A DNA stretch of 64,000 nucleotides from Pandoraea vervacti (GCF_000934605.2 NZ_CP010898.2:1-64000), one strand, 5' to 3'; positions 33,901-43,194 are shown, counted from the stretch's first letter. Notes: generated by a model from the sequence alone, not told the origin. A program made the numbers and translations.

Positions 33901-35820
33901 GTGTGCGCCGGGAGACCGGTAGAGATCAAGGGGTGGAAGTCCCCGACGTTGCAAGAGTTAGCGACTCACAATGTCCCCGAGTCATGCGTGGTAAACCGCG
34001 AGGTGGGCTGCGAAGCGTTGACAGGGGTGCTGATAGGCCAACCATTGAGCCACGAAATGGATATGTCATTCCCGAGCGCCGACGCGCTACTGTATTCGGA
34101 AGGCAACACCGCCCGGCGCGTTATCGCGAGCGTCTGGCGGGCTCGGCGTGGTCTGAGACCCTGGCATGTCAGTACGATCCCTACGCGGGAACCGGGAGAT
34201 CTCCCATTTGACCGCCGACAGCAATCAAGTCGAGCGGCCCGCATCGGGAAGGCGAGGAGCCGACGCCGATGATGAACGAATGGGAGAAGTCGGACTCGCC
34301 CATAGTAGCGACGAAGCTGGCGAACAACCCTGGGGAACCGGGGGCGGAGTCGGCGGAGCGAAGGGGTGGGGCCAAGGGGAACACGGACTGGTCGCGCACG
34401 CGCCGGACTCAGAGCCGGATAAGCGTGTCCCAGAGGCTGGAACGTGTGCGTCAAGCCGCAAGGCAAAGGAAGAAGGAGAAGTTCACGGCGTTGTTCCACC
34501 TGATCGACATCGACCTGCTGGAAACGGCGTTCTTCTGGCTGAAACGGAAGGCGGCGGCCGGGGTTGATGGAGTGACGTGGCACGACTATGAGCAAAACCT
34601 GGAGCGAAACCTCGAAGACCTGCATAGCCGACTTCACCGACAGGCCTACCGGGCGCTACCCAGCCGCAGGCGGTACATACCGAAGGCGGATGGAAAGCAA
34701 CGACCGTTGGGCATTGCCGCACTGGAAGACAAGATCGTTCAGCGCGCACTGGTGGCAGTTCTCAATGCGATCTATGAGACGGATTTCCTAGGTTTCTCAT
34801 ACGGCTTCCGCCCGCGCCGCAGCCAGCACGATGCGCTGGATGCACTCGCGACGGGAGTCGCTCGCACGAGCGTGAGTTGGATTCTGGACGCCGACATCAG
34901 CAGGTTCTTCGATACGGTCAACCACGACTGGCTGATCCGTTTCGTAGAACACCGCATAGGCGACCAGCGCGTGATCCGGCTGATCCGCAAATGGCTGAAG
35001 GCGGGAGCGATGGAAGACGGGGTGATCGAGCCAAGCGACGAGGGGACCCCGCAAGGGTCAGTCATCTCGCCGCTGCTGGCGAACATCTACCTGCACTACG
35101 TCTTCGACCTCTGGGCAAATCAGTGGCGCAAGCGCCATGCCGAGGGAAACGTTGTGATCGTCCGATACGCCGATGACATCGTGATTGGCTTCGACAAGCC
35201 GCACGATGCGAAGCGGTTCAGGCGGGCCATGCAACAGCGGCTGGAGCAGTTTGGGCTGTCGGTGCACCCGGAGAAAACCCGGCTGATCGAGTTCGGGCGC
35301 TTTGCGGCCCGGAACCGGGTGGCGCGCGGGCTGGGCAAACCCGAGACGTTCAACTTCCTTGGATTCACCCACATCAGTGGCCGCGCCAGAGACGGCAGGT
35401 TCATGCTCATGCGCAAGACGCGGAGCGACCGACTCCGGGCTGCGCTGAAGGGGATCAAAGAGGAGTTGCGGCACAGATGGCATCAGTCGATTCCCGAGCA
35501 AGGGGACTGGTTACGCCGCGTGGTTCAAGGGTACTTCAACTACCACGCGGTGCCGACCAACTTCTCTGCAATGCAGGCCTTCCGTGCACACGTGATCGAC
35601 CCGTGGAGGCGAGCGCTCCGGCGCCGCAGCCAGAAAGACGACACCACGTGGGCAAAGATGCACCGGCTTGCCAAGCAGTGGATACCCCGAGCTCGCGTCC
35701 TTCACCCCTGGCCGGTGGTGCGGTTTGACGCCAAACACCCGAGGCAGGAGCCCGGTGCGCGAATCGCGCACGCCGGGATCTGTGCGGGGGGTGTCCAGTA
35801 ATGGGCATCCCTACCGCGAC
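33901..35820 (+). mobile_element. Group II intron with reverse transcriptase
   Basis: The 5' end GTGTGCGCCGGGAGACC fits the group II start consensus (GTGYG; the exact first base may be 33901 or 33903). Near the 3' end a domain V hairpin is visible: GAGCCCGG at about 35748, paired with the GCCGGGATC ending at 35780 around a GCGCG-loop stem. It is followed by a domain VI hairpin and the final CTACCGCGAC (35811-35820). The intron encodes its own maturase in domain IV. It sits between the orphan gene at 33.5 kb and a helicase remnant. Confidence 0.85.
34269..35801 (+). CDS. ltrA: Group II intron reverse transcriptase/maturase
   Basis: The 510-residue protein has the reverse transcriptase blocks (RRRYIPKADGKQRPLGIAAL, YGFRPRRSQHDALDAL, GTPQGSVISPLLANIYLHYV) with the active site YADD at residues 300-303. 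A maturase X domain follows (FLGFTHISGR, WLRRVVQGYFNYHAVP). No C-terminal HNH endonuclease domain is seen, so insertion would depend on other nicks. The last 30 or so residues are encoded by intron domains V and VI, so the C-terminus overlaps the ribozyme core. The start at 34269 is the first ATG of two in a row. Confidence 0.95.
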   Translation: MMNEWEKSDSPIVATKLANNPGEPGAESAERRGGAKGNTDWSRTRRTQSRISVSQRLERVRQAARQRKKEKFTALFHLIDIDLLETAFFWLKRKAAAGVDGVTWHDYEQNLERNLEDLHSRLHRQAYRALPSRRRYIPKADGKQRPLGIAALEDKIVQRALVAVLNAIYETDFLGFSYGFRPRRSQHDALDALATGVARTSVSWILDADISRFFDTVNHDWLIRFVEHRIGDQRVIRLIRKWLKAGAMEDGVIEPSDEGTPQGSVISPLLANIYLHYVFDLWANQWRKRHAEGNVVIVRYADDIVIGFDKPHDAKRFRRAMQQRLEQFGLSVHPEKTRLIEFGRFAARNRVARGLGKPETFNFLGFTHISGRARDGRFMLMRKTRSDRLRAALKGIKEELRHRWHQSIPEQGDWLRRVVQGYFNYHAVPTNFSAMQAFRAHVIDPWRRALRRRSQKDDTTWAKMHRLAKQWIPRARVLHPWPVVRFDAKHPRQEPGARIAHAGICAGGVQ

Positions 35821-36263
35821 ATTATAGGCAAGCAACGATGAGGTTCACAACCGGTGCTCCGACGTGGCCGGCCGCGCTGGCGCTTCTCCCACATTCGCAG
35901 CAGTGTCGAATGCCCACCGTCAACGTAATCGAGAACCCGTACGCCAGTCCTACCCGCATGCTCTCGGTGAAGTCGGCCGGCGTACTGCTGCAAGATGCCT
36001 TTCCATGCGATTGGCATCGCCAGCACCAACGTATCCAGCGCCGGATGGTCAAAACCTTCCCCGACTAGTCTGCCAGTCGTGAGCACGACGCGGGGCGCGT
36101 CACTGGCCAGCGCATCAAGGGCAGCCAGTTGCGCCGCACGCGCTTTTCTGCCGAGCCGACCGTGTAGCACGAACAGCGACTTTACGGCACCTTTCAGCAT
36201 CTGCTGCGAGCTTTCGAGATGATCCGTCCGCTCGGTGAGCACAAGCACATGGCGTCCCTGCAT
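35821..36263 (-). pseudogene. SF2 helicase C-terminal remnant
   Basis: The stretch reads RHVLVLTERTDHLESSQQML, FVLHGRLGRKARAAQL, VVLTTGRLVGEGFDHPALDT and LQQYAGRLHREHAGRT, which are motifs IV to VI of a superfamily 2 helicase of the type common on conjugative elements. The N-terminal ATPase half is absent. After MWEKRQRG the frame loses similarity, and the group II intron begins beyond the 3' end. It is a leftover of a larger gene cut on both sides. Confidence 0.8.
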
Positions 36264-36451
36264 AGAGATTCCGGCAGGCCCTCCTGGAGAAGCGGCGCTT
36301 GCGGGATGTGCTCGGTGTATTTTGCCGGTCTAGGGGTTCGCGGGCGAAGCGAGTTTTGGCGACTTGAATTGCAGTCACCTTGCGACCACACCATAGGTAT
36401 CTGAACCATTCCCGGAGAATCGCCGTGAGCACGTGCGCCGACACCTACGTC

Positions 36452-36571
36452 CGCGCCCGCATCGTCCTGGGCGGCATCAAGGCCGTGCACATGATTCGCA
36501 AGGGCAGATGCTTGCCCCCCAAGGGACGCGGTGCATCCCCTGCTGAGAAATTCTATGCGTTGGCCGCGTAA
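36452..36571 (+). pseudogene. IS6 family transposase C-terminal remnant
   Basis: The 39-codon stretch RARIVLGGIKAVHMIRKGRC ending SPAEKFYALAA matches the C-terminus of IS6-family transposases (a pattern ending IxAMHMIRKGQ ... FYxLAA). Nothing of the catalytic domain remains upstream. It marks an old insertion or recombination scar between the helicase remnant and the ABC transporter. Confidence 0.7.
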
Positions 36572-36604
36572 AAACCAACGCTCCCCTGGCTTCGCTTCGG
36601 CGTA

Positions 36605-36627
36605 ACTTCGTTATCGCGACAGAACCG
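36605..36627. repeat. Single arm of the hairpin found at 25.6 kb
   Basis: GTTATCGCGACAGAAC (36610-36625) matches the right arm of the terminator at 25615-25630 in 15 of 16 bases, with flanking AACTTC before and CG after as well. Here the partner arm is missing. It lies about 25 bases beyond the stop of the ABC transporter gene, as the full hairpin lies beyond the glycosyltransferase gene. Confidence 0.6.
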
Positions 36628-36650
36628 CAAAGACGACGGTGCATCAACTG

Positions 36651-38462
36651 CTACCGCGAGGGGCCAACGAGTCCCTTGGCGAGTTCGAGCGCCTGCCGCT
36701 CGAACAGCTTGCGGTAGACCCCGCCGTCGCGCCGGATCAACTCATGGTGCTTGCCCTGCTCCACAATCCGGCCCCTGTCCAGCACGATCAGCCGGTCGAG
36801 CGCGCGCACCGTCGATAGCCGGTGCGCGACGACGATCGTCGTTCGGCCGATCATCAGTCGCGCCATGGCCTGCTGGATCGCCGCCTCGCTTTCGCTATCA
36901 AGGCTGGACGTTGCTTCATCAAGAATGAGTACAGGCGCATTGGCGAGGAAGGCGCGCGCGATCGCGACGCGCTGGCGCTCGCCACCCGACAGCTTGAGCC
37001 CGCGTTCGCCCACGAGCGTGTCGTAGCCATGGGGCAGCGCGGCGATAAACTCATGCGCGCTGGCCAGCCGCGCGGCGCGCTCGATGTCGGCGCGTCTGGA
37101 GTCGGGCCGCGCGTAGGCAATGTTCTCGGCGAGCGTGCGATGAAACAGCAACGGCTCCTGCTGGACAATCGCGATCTGACTGCGCAGCGACGCCTGCGTG
37201 GCCTGCGCGATGTCCTGGCCGTCGATCAGGATGCGTCCGCCCGCCACGTCGTATAGCCGCTGGACCAGCTTGATGAACGTCGTCTTACCGGACCCGGAAT
37301 ACCCCACGAGTCCGATCCGTTCGCCAGCGGCGATCTCCAGCGAGAAGTCCTGGTAGAGGCGCTGCGTGCCGCGATAGCCGAAGGTGACGTGCTCAAACCG
37401 GATCTCGCCCCGGCAGATACGGATGGGCCGCGCGCACGGCTTGTTCTCGATGCCAAGCGGCTGGCGTTCGAGCGCCACGAGCTCCTCCATGTCATTGATG
37501 GCGCGCTGCAGATTGCGGATGTGCATCCCCATGTCGCGCAGATAGCCCTGCATCACCAGGAACGTTGTCAGCGCGAAGGCGATGTCACCGACGTTCGCGT
37601 GCCTGGCTCGCCAGAGCCACAACGCCACGCCGAGCATCGTCGCCTGCATCGCGACAAGCATCAGGCTCTGGACGCTGGCACTGAGTATGCTGCGCCCCCA
37701 AGCGCGCCGCAGGCGCGCGCGCCACTTCGAGATGACGCGCTCAAGCCGCGCCCCCTCCCGGGTTTCGGCTCCGAAGGCCTTAACGACAGGATTGCAGGTG
37801 ATCGCGTCGGCGAGCGCACCGCCCAGGCGCGTGTCCCAATGGTTGCCCAGGCGCGCGGCCGGCGCGACGCACTGCAGCGCCATGATGGCCGTCACCACGA
37901 TATAAACGATCGAGCCCACACCTACGATCACGCCCATCACCGGCCAATGCACGCCGAGCAGCAGCGTCGTGCCCACAAGCATCGCAAAGGATGGCCAGAG
38001 CGCCATCAGCAGCGTGTCGTTTAACAGGTCGAGCCCCCACAGGCCGCGCGTGATCTTGCGCACGGTCGAGCCGGCAAAGCTGTTTGTGTGCCAGTCCGTC
38101 GAGAAGCGTTGCACGCGATGAAACGCGTTGCCCGCGATGTCGCTCATCATCTTCAGCGTAAGGTGAATGATCTGGGCGAGCATCGTTTGCCGCAGCACGG
38201 TGCCGGCAAGGCCCAGGCCAGTCAACGCGCAGAACGCGCGCAGCGCGTCGCGCCAGAGGGCGCCATCGCCCGCAGCGTCGTGGGCCAGCGCGTTGATCAG
38301 GCGGCCCGCGAAAAGCGGCGCGAGCACGTCGCCGAGCGCGACGGCAAGCGCACAGGTGAAGACCCCAGCGAGACGCCACGGCTGAGCACGCCAGCGCCGG
38401 AAGGTGAAAGCGAGTGCGTCGAGGAACGGCCGCTCGCCAGCGTGGGTCGTTGTCTGGGTCAT
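36651..38462 (-). CDS. ABC exporter, fused membrane and ATPase domains
   Basis: The 603-residue protein has an N-terminal six-helix exporter domain (about residues 20-320) and a C-terminal ATPase with Walker A GYSGSGKTTF, the signature LSGGERQRVAIARAF, Walker B VLILDEATSSLD and the H-loop VVAHRLSTV. Such half-transporters work as dimers at the inner membrane and export lipids, peptides or drugs; the substrate is not evident. An ATG at 38462 is chosen over 38525, which adds 21 residues without domain support. It stands alone on the minus strand. Confidence 0.93.
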   Translation of the reverse strand: MTQTTTHAGERPFLDALAFTFRRWRAQPWRLAGVFTCALAVALGDVLAPLFAGRLINALAHDAAGDGALWRDALRAFCALTGLGLAGTVLRQTMLAQIIHLTLKMMSDIAGNAFHRVQRFSTDWHTNSFAGSTVRKITRGLWGLDLLNDTLLMALWPSFAMLVGTTLLLGVHWPVMGVIVGVGSIVYIVVTAIMALQCVAPAARLGNHWDTRLGGALADAITCNPVVKAFGAETREGARLERVISKWRARLRRAWGRSILSASVQSLMLVAMQATMLGVALWLWRARHANVGDIAFALTTFLVMQGYLRDMGMHIRNLQRAINDMEELVALERQPLGIENKPCARPIRICRGEIRFEHVTFGYRGTQRLYQDFSLEIAAGERIGLVGYSGSGKTTFIKLVQRLYDVAGGRILIDGQDIAQATQASLRSQIAIVQQEPLLFHRTLAENIAYARPDSRRADIERAARLASAHEFIAALPHGYDTLVGERGLKLSGGERQRVAIARAFLANAPVLILDEATSSLDSESEAAIQQAMARLMIGRTTIVVAHRLSTVRALDRLIVLDRGRIVEQGKHHELIRRDGGVYRKLFERQALELAKGLVGPSR

Positions 38463-38939
38463 GTCATGAAGCTCAGGCCGTCCGATGCGCAGACGCATCG
38501 GACGGATGGGGTCATAAGTACGCAATCCGTTGCGCGAAGCAGGAGCGGCACGGGACAGAACACAACGGGAATCTCGCGATTACCTCGTACAGGCGCTCCG
38601 TCGTCGATACTCCGCCGCCCCATGGGCAGGCGTGTTGGTGCTCACGCGCCGGTATGCGGCGAGCCGACCGAGCCGGCTTCCCTCAGGGCGGGGTCGAGTC
38701 CTGTTCATCGGCGGTGCTGCCGCTACGCTTGCGCACGGGCCTTCATTTTTTTGCTGATCGCGCTCCTACACAAGTGCTTGGCGAAATGCACGAAAGGTTT
38801 CGAGTCATCCCGTTTCGGCGGCTGGCCGGACTGACGGCCCCACTTGTCGCGCCCGCACGTCAGCGGGGCCTACGGCTCCTGAGGCACGCCAGGCGTGAGA
38901 TGACCGCTTGAAATCCGCGAAGCAGGGGGAGGGGCCACT
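38463..38939. other. Intergenic stretch, nothing supported
   Basis: No gene with a family feature or ribosome site was found on either strand. It should contain the promoter of the ABC exporter. Confidence 0.4.
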
Positions 38940-39092
38940 TTGGGGCAAGCACACATCGGACGCGAGAACGAAGACGCAATCGTGAGGCATTCTGCTTTGC
39001 TGGATCTCTCTGCTGACGCGACGCGCATTCTGACGACAATGCAGGCCGCGGTCAGTCTTATCAAAGAAGGCGTTTATCGGACAGAAACATGA
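38940..39092 (+). CDS. Possible small protein with TTG start
   Basis: A TTG at 38940 follows the strong ribosome site GGGGGAGGGG and opens a 50-residue frame of protein-like, balanced composition (GQAHIGRENEDAIVRHSALL, ATRILTTMQAAVSLIKEGVY). No family is recognised. Internal GTG at 38985 could be the real start. It is included because the ribosome site and codon content look genuine, but the evidence is thin. Confidence 0.3.
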   Translation: MGQAHIGRENEDAIVRHSALLDLSADATRILTTMQAAVSLIKEGVYRTET

Positions 39093-39218
39093 CGGACAGG
39101 GAGGAAATTTTTGTTACCAAGCCGGGACGTTTGGGCACCTACTGACGTTACGCGGAGACCGACGGGCATTAGCCTGTCGAGCCCGCGCGCCGGGCTCGAC
39201 CAACGGGTACGCTCCAGT

Positions 39219-39845
39219 TCAGTGTCGGCTTCGGACCATGCTGTCTCTTGCCTGTTCCGCGCGCGCCGCGCCGATTGCGGACTCGGCGTGCTTTCTTTCT
39301 TCGGGCGGGGGCAGCACGGCCGGATAACCGAGCGTTTCGATCCAAAGCTCCCGGGCCCAACCCATCGTGTGGTACAGATGATGAGCCTCCTGGGTCTGCA
39401 CAGCAGACACGGCCTCTTGCAGCACCTTGCCGAGTTCGCCACCCGTTTTCTGCGCCACGGTCGCGAGCAGTTCCCAGTTTTGGTGGTCCTTGGTTTCCGC
39501 CAGCACGACACATTCGGCAGCGGTAATTTGCGCAAGCGCTTCGTCGCCGGCCTGACATGCCATTTCTATCGCCTTGACGAGCGACGCGCCGTGATGTGCG
39601 ACAACCTCACGCCCGGGCGTGCGGGTATCGGGATCGAGCCCGAATGCGGAGAACACCTCGCGTAACACCTCCTGATGGTTTTTCGTCTGCTCCAGGTATT
39701 CGTTCCATTCTTTCTCGAGATCTGTATTTTTTACACACGCTAGCGCTGCCGTGTAGACCTGCTCCCCGCCGAGTTCGGTCTCGTAGGCCTGAAACAACAA
39801 CTCTTGAAGGCCGGGGTCATTGGATTGCATTTTGCGGGTCGTCAT
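39219..39845 (-). CDS. Ferritin-like diiron-domain protein
   Basis: The 208-residue protein is helical with the pattern LLFQAYETELGGEQVYTAAL, EWNEYLEQTKNHQEVLREVF and, in the second half, AAECVVLAETKDHQNWELL. These glutamate and histidine pairs are typical of ferritin-like four-helix bundles. Such proteins bind iron or metal and are common in stress gene sets. The ATG at 39845 has the strong ribosome site AGGAGATAGG. A start 17 codons upstream lacks one. Confidence 0.8.
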   Translation of the reverse strand: MTTRKMQSNDPGLQELLFQAYETELGGEQVYTAALACVKNTDLEKEWNEYLEQTKNHQEVLREVFSAFGLDPDTRTPGREVVAHHGASLVKAIEMACQAGDEALAQITAAECVVLAETKDHQNWELLATVAQKTGGELGKVLQEAVSAVQTQEAHHLYHTMGWARELWIETLGYPAVLPPPEERKHAESAIGAARAEQARDSMVRSRH

Positions 39846-40422
39846 ACCTATCTCCTGCCAGTGGTGGGGGACTGCCTCCGATAAGAGCGTATGCAATTAC
39901 TGTGCCGCCACTGCTCGCCCGCCATTTGCTGAATCGGGTAAACCGGGGAGAAGACAGAATGAACACGACCCGAGAGGCGCCCACGGAGAGCAACCGTCCA
40001 ACGCCAGCGAGCGCCCTGCCGCGCTATTCTTTTTGTCGCCGTGACGCTGACGCTCCGGATACGGTTGAAATACGGGCCTGTGCGCGCGGACGCGCTGAAC
40101 GGGGCGCTGCCGCTGGCCAGCGGCATGAGCGCCCATGCCCCAGACGGGGGTTGTCTTCTATGCCGTCTTTGAGACGTGTACCGCACTGTGGGGGGTCCTT
40201 TGCCTCACCTCGATAAATCCGATCAAAGCACGCTACCGGAGCGCGGTTATTAATGGAGCGACGGCAGCGCGCGGTAGGGTGAATGGGGAGGTTTCTTACG
40301 TCGCGTGAGGAGACTGGCGGAAAAAGGACGATCTGGCGCGCTGTCGCTATCGAGGGGATGTATCGCGAGCGCACTGATGGCGCTTTGGGTCGCAGAATCG
40401 CTAGACGCAGTGGCTGCCCAGG
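39846..40422. other. Intergenic stretch, no supported gene
   Basis: Short frames occur on both strands, including one from 39960 with a weak ribosome site, but none shows a family feature. The duplicated block begins at about 40423, directly after a non-homologous sequence with an in-frame stop at 40402. Confidence 0.4.
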
Positions 40423-41031
40423 GTCGAGACCATTAATGCCGGCTCGGCCGACACCGGTGCGCTGCGCCTGAAGGGCCGCGACTACGGCGGGCTGCAGGAG
40501 GACCTGATGACGCTCGACTCGGCCATCGTCGACGTGGGCGCGTCCAACGTCGAGGAATTCATCAAACAGATGGGCCAGTTCCAAGGGTCGCACGACGAGT
40601 TTGACTATTTCGTGGTGCCGGCGGTGAGCGAGAAAAAGCAGCAGACCGACACCGTGAACACGATTGAGACACTGGCTGGCCTCCGTGTGCCGGCACAGAA
40701 AATCCGCGTGGTGTTCAACAAGGTTGAGCTCGAAGACGCGAGCGACGTGCCGCGTCTATTACGGACGATCTTCGGGCTGCATGAAGACACCCGCAGTTTC
40801 ACGCTGCGCGCAGACGCGGTGGTGTTCAAAAACGAGATTTTCGAGCGGCTGCGGGGGCTGAACAAGACCGTCGCCGACGTTATCGCGGACGGCACGGATT
40901 ATCGGGCCATGCTGCGCGAAGCGAGCGATGAAGCGACCCGCTCGCGCGCAGTGAGCATGATCAGCGCCCAGCGGCTCGCCAGATCCGCGCACAGGAACCT
41001 CGATAACGTCTACCGGGCGTTGTTCAGGTGA
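40423..41031 (+). pseudogene. stbB: StbB-like ATPase, copy B, missing its N-terminus
   Basis: From codon VETINAGSADTGALRLKGRD on, this matches copy A from about residue 33, and its C-terminal half (EDTRSFTLRADAVVFKNEIF to NLDNVYRALFR) is in frame and intact. The P-loop exon of 32 residues is missing, and the upstream sequence is unrelated with a stop at 40402. Translation could only start internally, for example at ATG 40507, and the product could not bind ATP through the P-loop. Copy A has the opposite defect. Confidence 0.85.
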
Positions 41032-41043
41032 TCGGGAGGGGCC

Positions 41044-41433
41044 ATGGCCACTGATGTCGCCACCGCGCGCGAAGCGCTGATGGCCGAGCTGCTGCAGGAG
41101 GCGGACGCGCTCGTGCGTCGTTTTGAGCAGGCGGATGAGACGCTGGCCGCCAGGATGGAGCAGGCGACCACGGACGCGGCTGGCAAGGCGTTTCTGGCCG
41201 CCCGGCTCAACTTTGAGTCCGTTATCGATAAAAACGCTGCGAAGCTGACCGAGGCGGGCCGCCATGCCGCAGCACAGATCGGCAATCAGATTAATCATAA
41301 TGCCGCGCAGGCCGTCGCCGTGAACCTCGCGCTTGAGCGCAAGGCGCGGCGGTTCGTGCTGCTGCTCGTCGGCTTCGCGCTCGTGGCCGGGGTGGCGGAT
41401 GGATTCGTCGGGGCCAGGCTGGCGGGCCCCTGA
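41044..41433 (+). CDS. stbC: StbC-like coiled-coil membrane-anchored protein, copy B
   Basis: The 129-residue product differs from copy A at about fifteen positions but keeps the helical body (EADALVRRFEQADETLAARM) and the C-terminal membrane segment (FVLLLVGFALVAGVADGF). It has the same GGGAGG ribosome site and the same 12-base distance from the stbB reading frame. Since both copies retain the full frame with mostly conservative changes, the gene may be under selection, or the copies came from two related elements. Confidence 0.7.
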   Translation: MATDVATAREALMAELLQEADALVRRFEQADETLAARMEQATTDAAGKAFLAARLNFESVIDKNAAKLTEAGRHAAAQIGNQINHNAAQAVAVNLALERKARRFVLLLVGFALVAGVADGFVGARLAGP

Positions 41434-41517
41434 GGCACGGGCGGTGAACGATGGCGCTGAAAGACGGGCGGTCATCGTGCTATCGCCCCGACCACAAGCA
41501 TCGCCACAAACAGCGCC

Positions 41518-42078
41518 TTACATCAACGGCAGCGCGTCATGATTGCAGGCCACGGGGGCCTGGGCGGACGATGTCACCGCCGCTTCGGGCGTTGCCACGC
41601 TACCGGTTTCCGGATCCGCCAGTTTCGTCGTGTCCTGTGAGCGCTGGATGCCTCGCCACACAAGCACGCCCAGGCCGCCCCACTGGAGAATGCGGCGGAC
41701 GACGCGTCCGACCCGCGTATGCGACAAGCCGCTGAGGGCCAGCGAAGCCACCGAATTGAGTGGGTAGCGCTGCAGCAAACCGGCGAGCGTGAGGTCGGCG
41801 TTAGCAATGTTTGCGAGGTTGTTCAAGCTCGAAAGCCTGGCGAAACCGCCAGGGAGCAGATAACGAACCCAGCCAAGGTTGCGCAGCCGCTCGCGCGCGA
41901 CGTGCGTGGCCTGAATCAGTTCGGCGCGCTCGACAGCGATGCGCGTGAGCACGATTTCCTTGCGCATGGCGAGGAGGTCATGACGCGTGAGAAGCGAAGG
42001 GCGCAGGTGTCGTGGCGACGAAGTCCGGCGCGAAGGACGCTGTTGCGGTGGCACGATCGGTTCTCCTTCAATCCGCAC
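41518..42078 (-). CDS. YqjK-like small hypothetical protein, copy B
   Basis: The 186-residue product equals copy A over its first 150 residues apart from one change (VVRRILQW against VVRPILQW) and then differs clearly in the last 35 (TTKLADPETGSVATPEAAVT). The point where identity ends lies near 41635, marking a recombination boundary. The start overlaps the yqjE-like gene by 11 bases as in copy A. Confidence 0.65.
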   Translation of the reverse strand: MRIEGEPIVPPQQRPSRRTSSPRHLRPSLLTRHDLLAMRKEIVLTRIAVERAELIQATHVARERLRNLGWVRYLLPGGFARLSSLNNLANIANADLTLAGLLQRYPLNSVASLALSGLSHTRVGRVVRRILQWGGLGVLVWRGIQRSQDTTKLADPETGSVATPEAAVTSSAQAPVACNHDALPLM

Positions 42079-42391
42079 GCAGCGCGTTGCGGTCCTTTTT
42101 GAATTCGGTCAGTGTGGCTCCGAATGGCAACGGGGCCTCACGCAAAATATCGCGGGCACGGGTGGCGCACCAGCCCGCGAGCAGAAAATACACGATAACA
42201 ATGCCGGTGACGGCCGGCAGGCGATACGTGTCCCAGAAAACCACGATCATCAGCGCGGTGAGTGACATGAGTGCGAGGACACCGAAGAGCATCGCGGCAA
42301 GGCCGAGGAAGGCGACGCCCACCAGGCGTTCTTTCTCTTCGGACAGTTCGATGCCGATGAGCTCGAGGCGCGACTGAAAAATCTCGAGCAA
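42068..42391 (-). CDS. YqjE-type holin-superfamily membrane protein, copy B
   Basis: The 107-residue protein is identical in sequence to copy A (amphipathic helix QSRLELIGIELSEEKERLVG and two membrane segments). Since the leading gene of this operon is broken by an IS3 element, expression must come from a promoter in or after that element, if at all. Confidence 0.85.
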   Translation of the reverse strand: MLEIFQSRLELIGIELSEEKERLVGVAFLGLAAMLFGVLALMSLTALMIVVFWDTYRLPAVTGIVIVYFLLAGWCATRARDILREAPLPFGATLTEFKKDRNALRAD

Positions 42392-42792
42392 CGCACCGGC
42401 GAGGTGCCGCAGCGAGGGCGGCGGGACGTGCGATCGTTGTCGGACATGGGCTGAGGTGGGCGGTCCGCCCGACCCGTATGGCTGGGCAGGCAGGCTCCGC
42501 CGTGGGCAGAGTAGGCGAGGAAATGACTTACGTCGGCGCGGCTTATTTGCGGTTGAGCAACAGGCCGATCACCACACCGATCCCGGTGCCAACGGCCGCG
42601 GCCTGCCACGGATGGTCATGCACATAGTCATCGGTCGCACGCGCGGCTTGCCTGCTCTTTTCGACGACCACGACTTGCAAGTCCGAGGCTTTTTCCCTGG
42701 CTTGTTCGAGCAGCGCCAGGGCCTTGGCGCTCAGTGGAGCGGCCCCACGTATCTGAGGACACGAGGACTCTCTTAAAATAAGGGATAGTCTT

Positions 42793-43194
42793 GTGCCTAT
42801 CAGTAAGCCTAGTCATTACGTGGAAAGCATCGAAATTCTGACCGAGCCGGAGCGCCGTCGTCGGCGCACGGCGCAGGAAAAAATCGCCATCGTGCAGGAA
42901 ACATTGGAGCCGGGAGCGTCGGTGTCGGCCGTTGCACGTCGGCACGGCGTCAATGCCAACCAGGTGTTCGGCTGGCGCAAGCAATACCAGGAAGGCAGTC
43001 TGGCGGCGGTGAAGGCGGGTGAAACCGTTGTACCGGCATCTGAGCTAGCCGCCGCCATCAAGGAAATCAAGGAGTTGCAACGGCTACTCGGGAAGAAGAC
43101 GTTGGAGGTCGAAATCCTGAAAGAAGCCGTGGAATGGGGCCGGTCAAAAAACCTGATTGCGCGCTCGCCCTTGCTGCCGGGGGACGACCGATGA
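42793..43194 (+). CDS. IS3 OrfA (helix-turn-helix)
   Basis: The 133-residue protein has the IS2-type helix-turn-helix (TAQEKIAIVQETLEPGASVS, HGVNANQVFGWRKQYQEG) and a C-terminal leucine-rich coiled coil (EIKELQRLLGKKTLEVEILK). The frame starts with GTG at 42793. It overlaps orfB; the run of six A at 43146-43151 followed by C is a normal slip site for the -1 shift that makes the OrfAB transposase. Confidence 0.93.
   Translation: MPISKPSHYVESIEILTEPERRRRRTAQEKIAIVQETLEPGASVSAVARRHGVNANQVFGWRKQYQEGSLAAVKAGETVVPASELAAAIKEIKELQRLLGKKTLEVEILKEAVEWGRSKNLIARSPLLPGDDR

Noticed and set aside
39960..40216. Open frame starting MNTTREAPTESNRP
   Set aside because: Weak ribosome site, odd composition after residue 25 and no family feature.
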